Of a stretch of DNA of 64,000 bases, positions 1 through 8,914 are shown one piece after another. How positions within the stretch are numbered: the stretch's first letter is position 1; each line of letters begins with the position of its first letter. The notes under the pieces were generated by a model. The model worked only from the letters and a program-made list of their open reading frames with translations, was not told the origin of the DNA and did no database searches. The stretch is from positions 1 through 64,000 of the forward strand of contig JAHJME010000012.1 of assembly GCA_018821435.1 (NCBI GenBank), read 5' to 3'. Origin of the DNA: Alphaproteobacteria bacterium. GTDB lineage: Bacteria; Pseudomonadota; Alphaproteobacteria; Caulobacterales; Caulobacteraceae. Made by a program: the position numbers and the translations under genes.

Positions 1-2341
1 CGACGGCGTCGCCATCGCGACCCCGGCCGCGGCCGCGGCCACGACGGGCGCGCTTCGGCTTGTCCTCGACCTCGGGCAGTTCGACCCAGATGTCGTCACC
101 GCTGTCCGAGTCGCGGGCGATCGGGGCAGACACAGGGGCCGGAGCCTCGACCTGGGGCGCGGGCGCGCCGGCTTCGGCGACCGGGGCGATCTTCAGGTCT
201 TCCGACGGGTCGTACCAGACGAACGGGTCGTCGCCGTACGGCACCCAGGGACGCACCCAGGAGAACGCGTCCTGCGGACGGACGTCCTCGCGCATGCGGC
301 GACCGCCACGACGGCCACGACGGCGGCGACGGCTGTCGCGGTCCTCGTCGCCTTCACGCGGCGGGCGAGCCTCGCGGTCGGGGCGGGCTTCGGCGCCTTC
401 GGCGGCCGGTGCGCGCTCGGGACGCGGCTCGTCGCCACGTCCACGCCGGCGGCGACGTCCGCGGCCACGGCGACCGCCGTCCTCGTGGTCGTCGCGCGGC
501 CCCTCTTCGCGGGCATTGCGCGCATGGGCGTCGTCGTCGTCGGTGTCTTCGCGGGCGAGGGCGTCGTCGTCCTCGTCTTCCTCGTCGACCTCTTCGTCTT
601 CGTCCTCGTAGGCGTCGTCGTCGAAGTCATCGTCCTCGGCGGCGGGCTCGAAGGCCTGGAGCGGCGAGGGGATGGACGGGATGTGGTCGGCACGGATCTC
701 CATCGAGGTGCGCTCGATGGTGTGATCGGCATGGGCCATCTCGTCTTCGATCACCACGGTGACGAAGAGACCGAACGCCTGGCTCAGGCGCGCCAGGTGG
801 GCGCGCTTCTCGTTGAGGATGTAGAGGCCGACGGCGCGGGGCACGCGCAGGCACGCCTCGCCGCCACCCTTCAGCGCCTCGATCTCCAGCGCGCGCAGCG
901 AGGCCAGCGCGCTGGACTCCACCGAGCGCACCCGGCCGGTGCCCTGGCAGTGTTCGCAGACATGGGTGGTGCCTTCCAGCACGCCGGTGCGGCGGCGCTG
1001 GCGGCTGATCTCCATCAGGCCGAACGGGCTGATCTTGCCCATCTGGACCCGGGCGCGGTCGTCCTTGAGCGCGTCCTTCAGCTTTTTCTCGACGGCCCGG
1101 TTGTTCTTCGACTCATCCATGTCGATGAAGTCGATGACGATCAGGCCGGCCAGGTCGCGCAGACGCAGTTGGCGGCAGGTCTCTTCGGCCGCCTCCATGT
1201 TGGTCTTCAGCGCCGTGGCCTCGATGTTCCGCTCACGCGTGGAGCGGCCCGAGTTCACGTCGACGGCGACCAGCGCCTCGGTCTGGTTGATCACCAGGTA
1301 GCCGCCGCTGCGCAGGGGCACGGTGGCGGAATAGATCTGGCTGAGGTGGTCCTCGACCCGGTGCTTGACGAACAGCGGCGTCGGCTCGCGGTAGGCCATG
1401 ACCTTCTTGGCCTGCGACGGCATGAGCATACGCATGAAGTCGCGGGCTTCCTTGAAGGCGGCCTCGCCCTCGACCCAGACCTCGTCGATGTCCTTGTCGT
1501 ACAGATCGCGGATCGTGCGCTTCACGAGGTCTTCTTCCTCGTAGATCAGCGCCGGCGCGATCGAGTGCAGCGTCTTCTCGCGGATGTTCTCCCAGAGGCG
1601 CAGCAGATAGTCGTAGTCGCGCTTGATCTCGGCCTTGGTGCGCTTGGCGCCGGCGGTCCGCACGATCAGGCCCATCCCCTGCGGCACGGCCAGGCTGGCG
1701 ACCACGCCCTTCAGGCGCTTGCGGTCGGTGGCGGTGTCGATCTTGCGGCTGATGCCGCCGCCACGGGCGGTGTTGGGCATCAACACGCCGTAGCGGCCGG
1801 CCAGCGAGAGGTAGGTGGTGAGGGCTGCGCCCTTGTTGCCGCGCTCTTCCTTGACGACCTGGACCAGCATGATCTGCCGGCGGCGGATCACTTCCTGGAT
1901 CTTGTAGCGGCGCATGAGCCGGCGGCGACGGCGCGCCAGCTCTTCTTCCATCACATCGTCGTCGTCTTCCGACGCGTGCGAATCGCCGTCGTCATCGTCG
2001 TCGTGCTCGGACGCGCCCCGGCGACCGCGCGCGGGGCGCTCGTCGTCGTCGTGATCCTCGGCTTCCTCGCGGAGCAGGGCTTCGCGGTCGGCGACCGGGA
2101 TCTGGTAGTAGTCCGGGTGGATTTCGTTGAAGGCCAGGAAGCCATGGCGGTTGCCGCCATACTCGACGAAGGCCGCCTGCAGCGACGGCTCAACGCGCGT
2201 CACCTTGGCGAGATAGATATTCCCTCGAAGCTGCTTTCGGTTCTGGCTCTCGAAATCGAACTCTTCAACGCGGTTCCCGTCGACGACCACCACACGCGTC
2301 TCTTCCGCGTGGGCTGCGTCGATCAACATAGTCTTGGGCAT
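1..2341 (-). CDS. rne: Ribonuclease E (partial, C-terminus off left edge)
   Basis: Endoribonuclease that starts mRNA decay and processes rRNA, and the scaffold of the RNA degradosome. The visible 780 codons begin MPKTMLIDAAH. The N-terminal S1 domain carries an inserted acidic/arginine segment at about residues 91-145 (runs of D/E, then RRRRR). The DNase I-like catalytic part shows both metal-binding aspartates, in AVDVNSG and VIDFIDM. The Zn-link CEHCQGTG follows. After residue about 550 the protein becomes low-complexity, with long D/E runs and then R/G-rich blocks, as expected of the disordered degradosome-binding tail; the end lies beyond position 1. The ATG at 2339-2341 is the only good start. 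It is divergent from amiC. An RhlB-like helicase, its likely degradosome partner, is also in this window (33126-34817). Identification is secure; how partners bind the tail is inferred. Confidence 0.96.
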   Translation of the reverse strand, partial: MPKTMLIDAAHAEETRVVVVDGNRVEEFDFESQNRKQLRGNIYLAKVTRVEPSLQAAFVEYGGNRHGFLAFNEIHPDYYQIPVADREALLREEAEDHDDDERPARGRRGASEHDDDDDGDSHASEDDDDVMEEELARRRRRLMRRYKIQEVIRRRQIMLVQVVKEERGNKGAALTTYLSLAGRYGVLMPNTARGGGISRKIDTATDRKRLKGVVASLAVPQGMGLIVRTAGAKRTKAEIKRDYDYLLRLWENIREKTLHSIAPALIYEEEDLVKRTIRDLYDKDIDEVWVEGEAAFKEARDFMRMLMPSQAKKVMAYREPTPLFVKHRVEDHLSQIYSATVPLRSGGYLVINQTEALVAVDVNSGRSTRERNIEATALKTNMEAAEETCRQLRLRDLAGLIVIDFIDMDESKNNRAVEKKLKDALKDDRARVQMGKISPFGLMEISRQRRRTGVLEGTTHVCEHCQGTGRVRSVESSALASLRALEIEALKGGGEACLRVPRAVGLYILNEKRAHLARLSQAFGLFVTVVIEDEMAHADHTIERTSMEIRADHIPSIPSPLQAFEPAAEDDDFDDDAYEDEDEEVDEEDEDDDALAREDTDDDDAHARNAREEGPRDDHEDGGRRGRGRRRRRGRGDEPRPERAPAAEGAEARPDREARPPREGDEDRDSRRRRRGRRGGRRMREDVRPQDAFSWVRPWVPYGDDPFVWYDPSEDLKIAPVAEAGAPAPQVEAPAPVSAPIARDSDSGDDIWVELPEVEDKPKRARRGRGRGRGRDGDAV

Positions 2342-2842
2342 TAGTCTCTCCGCGGCGCGCGGGGGTCTCTCGACCCGGGCGCTGCCTGCTCATGGGACGA
2401 GCGCGCGCTTGGTCTACGAACACGCCGGAAACGGCGGTTCGTGAGGCCTTGGGGCCAGATGTGGCTCGAGCTGCGCAGCTCATCGGGTGTGTTCCTAGGC
2501 GCTACCCGAAGGTCGCGGATCGGATGATGCGTCGCCACCGAGTACTCGGTCGAAGCCGACGCCGGCTGGTTTGTCGCGCGACCTTCGGGCCCGTATCGGG
2601 CGCTCCGACGTCGCGCGGCGCGACATTGCAACAGTGGGCTGCAAAAGGAAAGCAGCGGTTCACCGATCGGTCACGCAAGAGCGCGCGGATCGGCGGCAAG
2701 GCGCTCTGTCACGGAAGATTGCGCGGGCCGACGGGCGATGTCGTCCGTCGCAAGACCTCGTTAACCCTTTGTCTACGAGGCCGCCGCCTATATGGGTGAT
2801 CGGTTCGCGTTTCGCGAATCTCCGTGTTTTCGGGGCGTTAGC
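2342..2842. other. Divergent intergenic region between rne and amiC
   Basis: This 501-base gap has no convincing gene; the short reading frames across it lack family resemblance and overlap each other. It must hold the rne leader and promoter and the amiC promoter. Visible structure includes a perfect 14-base palindrome at 2537-2550 and a 10-base palindrome ACCGATCGGT at 2662-2671. A TTAACCCTTTG tract lies at 2761-2771, about 70 bases before the amiC start. RNase E genes often have long leaders that take part in feedback control; that is family knowledge, not shown here. Confidence 0.6.
2537..2550. repeat. Perfect 14-base palindrome in the rne-amiC gap
   Basis: ACCGAGTACTCGGT reads identically on both strands. 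It lies about 196 bases upstream of the rne start and about 290 upstream of the amiC start. It could be a dimeric regulator site or a small hairpin in the rne leader; nothing in the sequence decides between these. Confidence 0.5.
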
Positions 2843-4063
2843 ATGGTTGGGCGGCTGAGGGGCGTGGTGAGGCAGGGCCGGGGGCGTATCGTCGCCGCCT
2901 GCGCCGCCGTCGCCGTCGGCCTGGCGGCGTTCGCCGTGGGCCACGCTGCGACCGAGACCGCCGCCTTGATCAAGGTTCGCATGGGCGGTGATTCCGCCGA
3001 GACCCGGCTGGTCATCGACCTGGACGGCGCCACCAGCGCCAAGGTCGTGTCGGACGGCGCCGTCGACCGCCGCGTCGTGATCATGCTGCCCAACGTCATC
3101 GCCGGCGCGACCCAGCAGGGCGCGGGCAAAGGCGTCGTGCGCGCCTGGATGGTCGATCAGGTCCAGGGCGGGGCGCGGCTCCAGCTCGATCTGGCGGGCG
3201 ATGCGAAGCTGAAGCGCCGGTTCCTGCTGCCGCCCGCCGACGGCGTCGCCAACTACCGCTATGTGATCGATGTGGCCGCCAGCCAGCCCGGCGCGGTGAT
3301 GACCTCGACGACGGTCGCCGCCGCCGCGACGCCGGTCGCCCCGATCCGCACCCAGTTCGTCCCCGCCAAGAAGCCGGCCCTGCCGCTCAAGAAGGTGGTG
3401 GTCATCGACGCCGGCCACGGAGGCCGCGACGTCGGCGCGTCCGGTGTCGCCGGCCACGAGAAGGACGTGAACCTCGCGGCCGCGCTGACCCTGGCCGACC
3501 AGTTGAGCCGCACCGGACGCTACAAGGTGGTGCTGACCCGCACCTCGGACGTCTATGTGCCGCTGGAGGACCGCGTGCGCGTGGCCCAGCGCGCAGGCGC
3601 CGACCTGTTTATCTCGCTGCATTCCGACTCGGCGCCAGAGACAAACCTGAAGGGCGCCAGTGTCTACACCCTGTCGGACAAGGCCTCGTCGCGGGCCACG
3701 AAGTTCGTCAGCCGCGACGACTGGTTCATGAAGGCCAGCCTGAGCGGCGACCAGGGCGTGCGCGACATCCTGTTCGACCTGACCCAGCGGGCCACCCGCA
3801 ACCGTTCGGCGGTCTTCGCCCAGACGCTGGTCTCCAGCATCGAAGGCAAGGCGCCGATGCTGCGCCACAGCCACCGCGACGCCGGCTTCATGGTGCTGCT
3901 GGCGCCCGACGTGCCGGCGGTGCTGCTGGAGATGGGCTTCGTCAACAACCCCGAGGACGAGGCCCGGCTGCGCGACCCCGCCGCCCGCGCCCGCCTGATG
4001 CGCGCGGTCGCCGGCGCCATCGAGACGCACTTCGGCGAACAGATGAAGCTGGCGTCGCGCTGA
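2843..4063 (+). CDS. amiC: N-acetylmuramoyl-L-alanine amidase AmiC
   Basis: Zinc amidase that cuts the amide bond between MurNAc and the stem peptide, used for daughter-cell separation. The 406-aa product starts MVGRLRGVV. A longer frame opens at 2792, but its extra residues would put a charged stretch before the export signal. Residues about 12-34 form a hydrophobic signal segment. An AMIN-type beta domain follows, then an Amidase_3 domain from about residue 185. Zinc ligands are visible in DAGHGG (near 190), GHEKD and SLHSD (near 257), and the catalytic Glu lies in LLEMGFVNN (near 361). An RTX gene separates it from mrcA (PBP1A). The AMIN domain suggests septal peptidoglycan targeting in the periplasm. 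Confidence 0.93.
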   Translation: MVGRLRGVVRQGRGRIVAACAAVAVGLAAFAVGHAATETAALIKVRMGGDSAETRLVIDLDGATSAKVVSDGAVDRRVVIMLPNVIAGATQQGAGKGVVRAWMVDQVQGGARLQLDLAGDAKLKRRFLLPPADGVANYRYVIDVAASQPGAVMTSTTVAAAATPVAPIRTQFVPAKKPALPLKKVVVIDAGHGGRDVGASGVAGHEKDVNLAAALTLADQLSRTGRYKVVLTRTSDVYVPLEDRVRVAQRAGADLFISLHSDSAPETNLKGASVYTLSDKASSRATKFVSRDDWFMKASLSGDQGVRDILFDLTQRATRNRSAVFAQTLVSSIEGKAPMLRHSHRDAGFMVLLAPDVPAVLLEMGFVNNPEDEARLRDPAARARLMRAVAGAIETHFGEQMKLASR

Positions 4064-4091
4064 CGGGCTAGCGGGCTCCCCCTTCGGAAGC

Positions 4092-5084
4092 CTAGACGGC
4101 GCCGAAGATCCAACCGTCGGGCAGACTCGCCAAGGAGACGTTCACCAGGATCATCTGGTTGCCGCCACCCATGTCGATGACGGTGTCGGCGCCCTGTTGC
4201 GAGAGGGTGTAGGCCGTCCCCGGGAGCAGGTTCACGCGGTCGCCTTCCGCGGCGCTGAAGTCCAGCACACGATCCAGCCCGGCGGCCGCATGGGTGTGGA
4301 AGATGTCGGCGCCCGCGCCACCGGAAAGGGTGTCCGCCCCGAGGTCGCCGGCGACGAAATCCGCGCCAAGTCCGCCTGAGACGACATCATTCCCCTGACC
4401 GCCGCGAACGATATCATCGCCCTGGCCGCCGTCGCAGGTGTCGTCGCCCAGGTTGCCGTACACGATATCGGCGCCGGCATCGCCGGACAGGCTGTCCTGG
4501 TCCTTTCCGCCCACGACCCAGTCGTCGTCGTCGCCCCCGCTGACCGTGTCGTTGCCTTCGTTGCCGTGAAGGTCGTCGAACGCCGCCCCGCCGTGGATGA
4601 AGTCGGCGCCCTGGCCCCCGCGCACCCAGTCGCGCCCCTCGTCGCCGCCGAGGGTGTCGTCGCCAAAGCCGCCCTGGATCGAGTCGTCGCCAGCCAAGCC
4701 CCAGATGTAGTCGGACCCATTCGATCCGTTCAGGGAGTCAGCGCCGGAGAGGACCAGGATTGTAAGTGCGAGGGGGTCTTTTTGCGCGTAGGCGGCAAGG
4801 AAGCGGTCGGCCGGCGCCGTAAAGTCCGTGAAACTGTAGAAGTCTTCGTAGGTGTTGCTCCCGCCGCTTCCGGTGAAGACGTACTCATACGTGTGTCGAA
4901 AGGAGGTCACCACGCCATCGGCGGATAGAAGGTTCGATCCGCGGATCTCAAACAAATTTTCGAATGATCCGTCTCTGTACTGGATCAGTGCATCGTATCG
5001 CGCGGCACGGTCGGTCAAATTCGGAAACAGATCGTACCGGAAGTCGATCCGCCGGGCGGCATTGCCGGGGTTGAGAATGGTCAC
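4092..5084 (-). CDS. RTX-type calcium-binding protein, probably secreted
   Basis: A 330-aa acidic protein. Residues about 119-262 are a run of glycine/aspartate nonapeptide repeats (GGxGxDxLx type, for example GGQGDDIVRGGQGND) that form a Ca2+-binding beta-roll. The tail (AGADIFHTHAAAGLDRVLDF and following) resembles the C-terminal module of M10 metalloprotease/RTX proteins, which acts as a type I secretion signal. There is no N-terminal signal peptide. I chose GTG at 5082-5084 because AGGAG lies 7 bases upstream; the frame stays open to 5171 without a comparable site. The N-terminal 115 residues match no enzyme I recognise. No type I transporter genes are nearby. It is convergent with amiC and divergent from mrcA, so it looks like an accessory insertion between two wall genes. 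Confidence 0.8.
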   Translation of the reverse strand: MTILNPGNAARRIDFRYDLFPNLTDRAARYDALIQYRDGSFENLFEIRGSNLLSADGVVTSFRHTYEYVFTGSGGSNTYEDFYSFTDFTAPADRFLAAYAQKDPLALTILVLSGADSLNGSNGSDYIWGLAGDDSIQGGFGDDTLGGDEGRDWVRGGQGADFIHGGAAFDDLHGNEGNDTVSGGDDDDWVVGGKDQDSLSGDAGADIVYGNLGDDTCDGGQGDDIVRGGQGNDVVSGGLGADFVAGDLGADTLSGGAGADIFHTHAAAGLDRVLDFSAAEGDRVNLLPGTAYTLSQQGADTVIDMGGGNQMILVNVSLASLPDGWIFGAV

Positions 5085-5240
5085 TACGCGACTCCTACTG
5101 ACTGAACTGGCCGACCCCCGCGCGCTAGCCTGCCCTAGGGGCGGGCTGGGGGTAAGTCGGGGCGAAAGCACCGGGCGTTCACTTTCGGCGCAGGATGTCG
5201 GCGGTCCGTGGAGCGCACCCTTGCGGCGCCCGTCGCCGCC

Positions 5241-7754
5241 ATGCGCCGCGACCGGGCGTTGGCGCCCGCCTCAACACAGGTTAGACGAGCCCGGGTGGAG
5301 CGCCCGCCCGGCCAGTCTCAGTTGAATCCGCCCACCGCGCCGCGAAAGCCGCTGCCGCGATGGGTCGCCCTGGCCGGCGTGGTGGTGCTGAGCTTCATCG
5401 CGCTCTCCGCCGCCGCCGTGGGCGTCTATGCCGCCTGGCTGTTCCACGACATGCCGGACGCCAGCGACCTGATCGACTACCACCCGCCGACCGCGACGCG
5501 GGCCTATGCCTGGGACGGCACCCTGATCGGCGAGTTCTCCCGCGAGCGCCGGATCTTCGTGCCCTACGACGCGATCCCGGCCCAGACCGCCCAAGCGTTC
5601 CTGGCGGCCGAAGACCACGGCTTCTTCAAGCACGGCGGCGTCGACGTAGGCGGGTTCGGCCGCGCCATGGTCAAGAACGTCATCAACCTGGCCCAGGGCC
5701 GGCGCCTGGAGGGTGGCTCGACCATCACTCAGCAGGTGGCCAAGAACATCCTGCTGAACAGCGACCAGACCATCGGCCGCAAGCTGAAGGAGGCGATCCT
5801 GGCCTCCCAGCTCGAACAGACGCTCTCCAAGGAGCGGATCCTCGAGCTGTATATGAACGAGATCTGGCTGGGCTATCGCTCGTACGGGGTGGGCGCCGCC
5901 GCCTACAACTACTTCGGCAAGTCGCTGAGCGAGCTGACCCTGGCCGAGAGCGCCTATCTGGCCGCCCTGCCGAAGGGTCCCGACAACTACCACCCGATCC
6001 GGCGCAAGGCGCAGGCGATGGCCCGGCGCAACTGGGTGATCGGCCAGATGGCCGAGCTGGGCTGGGTGACCCGGGCCGAAGCGACGGCGGCGCAGAAGGA
6101 AGACCTGGTCGTCCAATCGACGCCCAGCCGCTCGCAGTACCGCGACGCCGACTACTTCGTGGAGGAGGTGCGCCGCATCTCGCTCAACATGAAGGAGCTG
6201 GGCGACGAGCGGCTGAACGCCGGCGGCTACTACATGCGCACGACCCTGGACCCCAAGCTCCAGAGCGAGGCCAAGCTGGCCCTGATGAACGGTCTGGAGA
6301 CCTACGACCGCCGCCACGGCTGGCGGGGGCCGTGGGGCCACGTCACCACGACCGACGGTTGGGAAGACATCGCCCGCAAGACGGTGAAGCCGCGTGAGCG
6401 CCAGGACTGGAAGCGGGCCATCGTCACCAGCGTGGCCGGCGGCGCGGTCTCGATCCGCACCATCGACGGCGCCATGGGCAACCTGGCCGGCCAGGACGTG
6501 TCGTGGGCGCGGGCGGGGAAGGGGATCGGCTCGGGCGACCTGGTGTTCGTCGAGCCCGCCAAGGACGGCGGCTTCCGCCTGAAGCAGGTGCCCGCGGTCA
6601 ATGGCGCCCTGGTGGCCATGGAGCCTTATTCGGGCCGGGTGGTGGCGATGGTCGGGGGTTATTCGTTCTCGCTGTCCAGCTTCAACCGCGCGACCCAGGC
6701 GCTGCGCCAGCCGGGCTCATCGTTTAAGCCGATCGTCTACGCCGCGGCCCTGGAGAGCGGCTACACGCCCGCCAGCACCGTGCTGGACGCCCCGATCACC
6801 CTTCGGGGCTACGGCGGCCAGGACTGGAGCCCGGAAAACTACAGCCGCGACTACTACGGCGCGCTGACGCTGCGCAAAGGCCTGGAGCTGTCGCGCAACA
6901 CCATGACGGTCCGCCTGGCGCAGGGCGTCGGCATGAACAAGATCGCCAGCCTGGCCGAGCGGTTGGGCGTGACCAAGAAGATGGACAAGGTGCTGGCCAT
7001 GGCCCTGGGGTCCGGCGAGACCACGACCTTCAAGATGGCCGCCGCCTATTCCAGCTTCGTCAACGGCGGCAAGCTGGTGGAGCCGCACCTGATCGAGATG
7101 GTCGAGGACCGCAACGGCAAGGTCATCTGGCGCGCCGACCGCCGCCAGTGCGACCGCTGCGGCTCGGGCTTCTCCGGCGACGAGAGCCCGCGCATCCCGC
7201 GCACCGGCGACCAGGTCATGGACCCGATCACCGCCTATCAGATCACCTCGATGCTGGAAGGCGTGGTCCAGCGCGGCACGGCGACCGCGGCCTTGTCGAT
7301 CGGCAAGCCGCTGGGCGGCAAGACCGGCACCACGAACGACTATCGTTCGGCCTGGTTCATGGGCTTCTCGCCGCATCTGGTGGTGGGGGTCTACATCGGC
7401 TTCGACGACAACCGCAGCCTGGGCAACGCCGAGACAGGCGCCCAGGCCGCCCTGCCGATCTTCATCGATTTCATGGGCCAGGCGCTGCAGGACAAGCCGG
7501 CCGAGCCGTTCAAGGCGCCGGCCAACGCCAAGTACGCGATGATCCGCGGCATCCGCGAGGCGTTCCGTCCCGGCACCGAGCCTTCGGCCTCGACCGAGAC
7601 GCTGGGGGCTGCCGGCGCGCCGGCGGGCCCGCAGCCTTACAACCAGGTCTTCGGCAACGGCCAGGTGACCGGCGCGCCGAACGCCGCCGCCGCCGTGGCG
7701 CCGGCCGCCGCGCCGCCGCCGAAGAAGAAGGACGACCTGTCCGACTTGTTCTAA
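5241..7754 (+). CDS. mrcA: Penicillin-binding protein 1A (transglycosylase/transpeptidase)
   Basis: Bifunctional class A PBP that polymerises glycan strands and cross-links stem peptides. A short cytoplasmic tail is followed by one membrane anchor (LAGVVVLSFIALSAAAVGVY). The GT51 domain has its catalytic Glu in AAEDHGFF and the motif GGSTITQQVAKN. The transpeptidase domain has SSFK (SxxK), SRN (SxN) and KTGTT (KTG). A paired-cysteine segment, QCDRCGSG, precedes the third motif. The C-terminus is alanine/proline-rich and ends in a lysine/aspartate cluster (KKKDDLSDLF). The start is uncertain: the frame opens with GTG at 5208, with ATG at 5241, and a third candidate GTG at 5295; none has a strong ribosome site. 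It is followed 49 bases later by prfB. Confidence 0.93.
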   Translation: MRRDRALAPASTQVRRARVERPPGQSQLNPPTAPRKPLPRWVALAGVVVLSFIALSAAAVGVYAAWLFHDMPDASDLIDYHPPTATRAYAWDGTLIGEFSRERRIFVPYDAIPAQTAQAFLAAEDHGFFKHGGVDVGGFGRAMVKNVINLAQGRRLEGGSTITQQVAKNILLNSDQTIGRKLKEAILASQLEQTLSKERILELYMNEIWLGYRSYGVGAAAYNYFGKSLSELTLAESAYLAALPKGPDNYHPIRRKAQAMARRNWVIGQMAELGWVTRAEATAAQKEDLVVQSTPSRSQYRDADYFVEEVRRISLNMKELGDERLNAGGYYMRTTLDPKLQSEAKLALMNGLETYDRRHGWRGPWGHVTTTDGWEDIARKTVKPRERQDWKRAIVTSVAGGAVSIRTIDGAMGNLAGQDVSWARAGKGIGSGDLVFVEPAKDGGFRLKQVPAVNGALVAMEPYSGRVVAMVGGYSFSLSSFNRATQALRQPGSSFKPIVYAAALESGYTPASTVLDAPITLRGYGGQDWSPENYSRDYYGALTLRKGLELSRNTMTVRLAQGVGMNKIASLAERLGVTKKMDKVLAMALGSGETTTFKMAAAYSSFVNGGKLVEPHLIEMVEDRNGKVIWRADRRQCDRCGSGFSGDESPRIPRTGDQVMDPITAYQITSMLEGVVQRGTATAALSIGKPLGGKTGTTNDYRSAWFMGFSPHLVVGVYIGFDDNRSLGNAETGAQAALPIFIDFMGQALQDKPAEPFKAPANAKYAMIRGIREAFRPGTEPSASTETLGAAGAPAGPQPYNQVFGNGQVTGAPNAAAAVAPAAAPPPKKKDDLSDLF

Positions 7755-7803
7755 TGCGCGGCGCGGGCTAGAGCCCGCCGCCTTATCTATTGGGAGTTCT
7801 CTC

Positions 7804-8914
7804 ATGAGAGCGGATGTCGAGGCCGCCAAGGCCGACATCGAGCAGTCGATCGAACTGCTCAGGAGGCGTCTTTGACTGGGATCCAGCCCTCCGTAAACTC
7901 GACGAACTGAACGCCCGGGTCGAGGACCCGACCCTCTGGGAGAAGCCCGAGGCCGCCCAGGCCCTGATGCGCGAACGCACCCGGCTGCAGAGCCAGGTCG
8001 ACGCCGTGAAGGCCCTGGAACGCGATCTGGGCGATGCGCTCGGCTATGCCGAGATGGCCGATGAGGAGGGCGACGAGGCCAGCCTCGAGGAGGCCCGCGG
8101 CCAGCTAAAGGCGATCAAGGACCGCGCCGGCCGCGCCGAGCTGGAAGCTCTGCTGTCCGGCGAGGCCGACGGCAACGACGCGTTCATGGAAATCAACTCC
8201 GGCGCCGGCGGCACCGAGTCCAACGACTGGGCCGGCATGCTGCTGCGCATGTACACCCGCTGGGCCAACGCCCACGGCATGGAGGTGGACTTCCTCGAGG
8301 AGACCTCCGGCGAACAGGCGGGGATCAAGTCGGTGACCCTGCAGATCAAGGGCCCCAACGCCTATGGCTGGCTGAAGAGCGAGGGCGGCGTCCACCGGCT
8401 GGTGCGGATCTCGCCGTTCGACGCTGCCGCCAAGCGCCACACCAGCTTCGCCTCGGTGTGGGTCTATCCGGTGGTGGACGACAACATCGTCATCGACATC
8501 AATCCCTCGGACGTGCGCACCGACACCTACCGGGCCTCGGGCGCGGGCGGTCAGCACATCAACAAGACCGACAGCGCCGTGCGCCTGACGCACATCCCGA
8601 CCGGCGTGGCCGTGGCCTGCCAGATGGGCCGATCGCAGCACCAGAACCGGGAAGAGGCGTGGAAGATGCTGCGCGCCCGGCTTTACGAGCTGGAGTTGCA
8701 GAAGCGCGACGCCGAGCGCGCCGCGATCGAGGAGCAGAAGACCGATATCGGCTGGGGCCACCAGATCCGCAGCTACGTGCTGCAGCCCTATCAGATGGTC
8801 AAGGACCTGCGCACCGAGCTGGAGACATCCGACACCGAGGGCGTCCTGAACGGCGACCTGGACGCCTTCATGGGCGCGGCCCTGGCGCAGCGGGTCGGGG
8901 CGACGCGGGAGTAG
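7804..8914 (+). CDS. prfB: Peptide chain release factor 2 (programmed +1 frameshift)
   Basis: RF2 recognises UGA and UAA and triggers peptide release. Translation starts at ATG 7804 and reads 23 codons to CTT (7870-7872), then meets in-frame TGA at 7873-7875. Slipping +1 over T7873 resumes at GAC 7874, giving 369 aa in all. The downstream frame holds the anticodon-like SPF motif ([12 protein letters not shown]) and the catalytic GGQ ([17 protein letters not shown], near residue 247). The frame upstream of the slip encodes [15 protein letters not shown], a normal RF2 N-terminus, so the gene is intact and not frameshifted by error. It ends directly against the bactofilin gene, the two stop codons being back to back at 8914/8915. 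Confidence 0.96.
7861..7876 (+). promoter_or_regulatory. RF2 autoregulatory +1 frameshift site
   Basis: The sequence reads AGGAGG CGT CTT TGA C. It has an internal Shine-Dalgarno hexamer, a 3-base spacer, the slippery CTT, and a UGA stop followed by C, the weakest termination context. This is the standard arrangement in which low RF2 lets the ribosome slip +1 and make full-length RF2. Confidence 0.95.

Noticed and set aside
485-2344. A 619-codon open frame on the plus strand opposite rne
   Set aside because: It is the mirror of rne: GC-rich codons leave the opposite strand open. Its product has no known domain and the rne reading is unmistakable.
2761-2775. Possible CtrA site (TTAA-N7-TTAA) before amiC
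   Set aside because: Only one TTAA half is present; the second reads TCTA.
7873-7875. prfB looked broken by an early TGA
   Set aside because: The surrounding Shine-Dalgarno and CTT TGA C show programmed frameshifting rather than a mutation.
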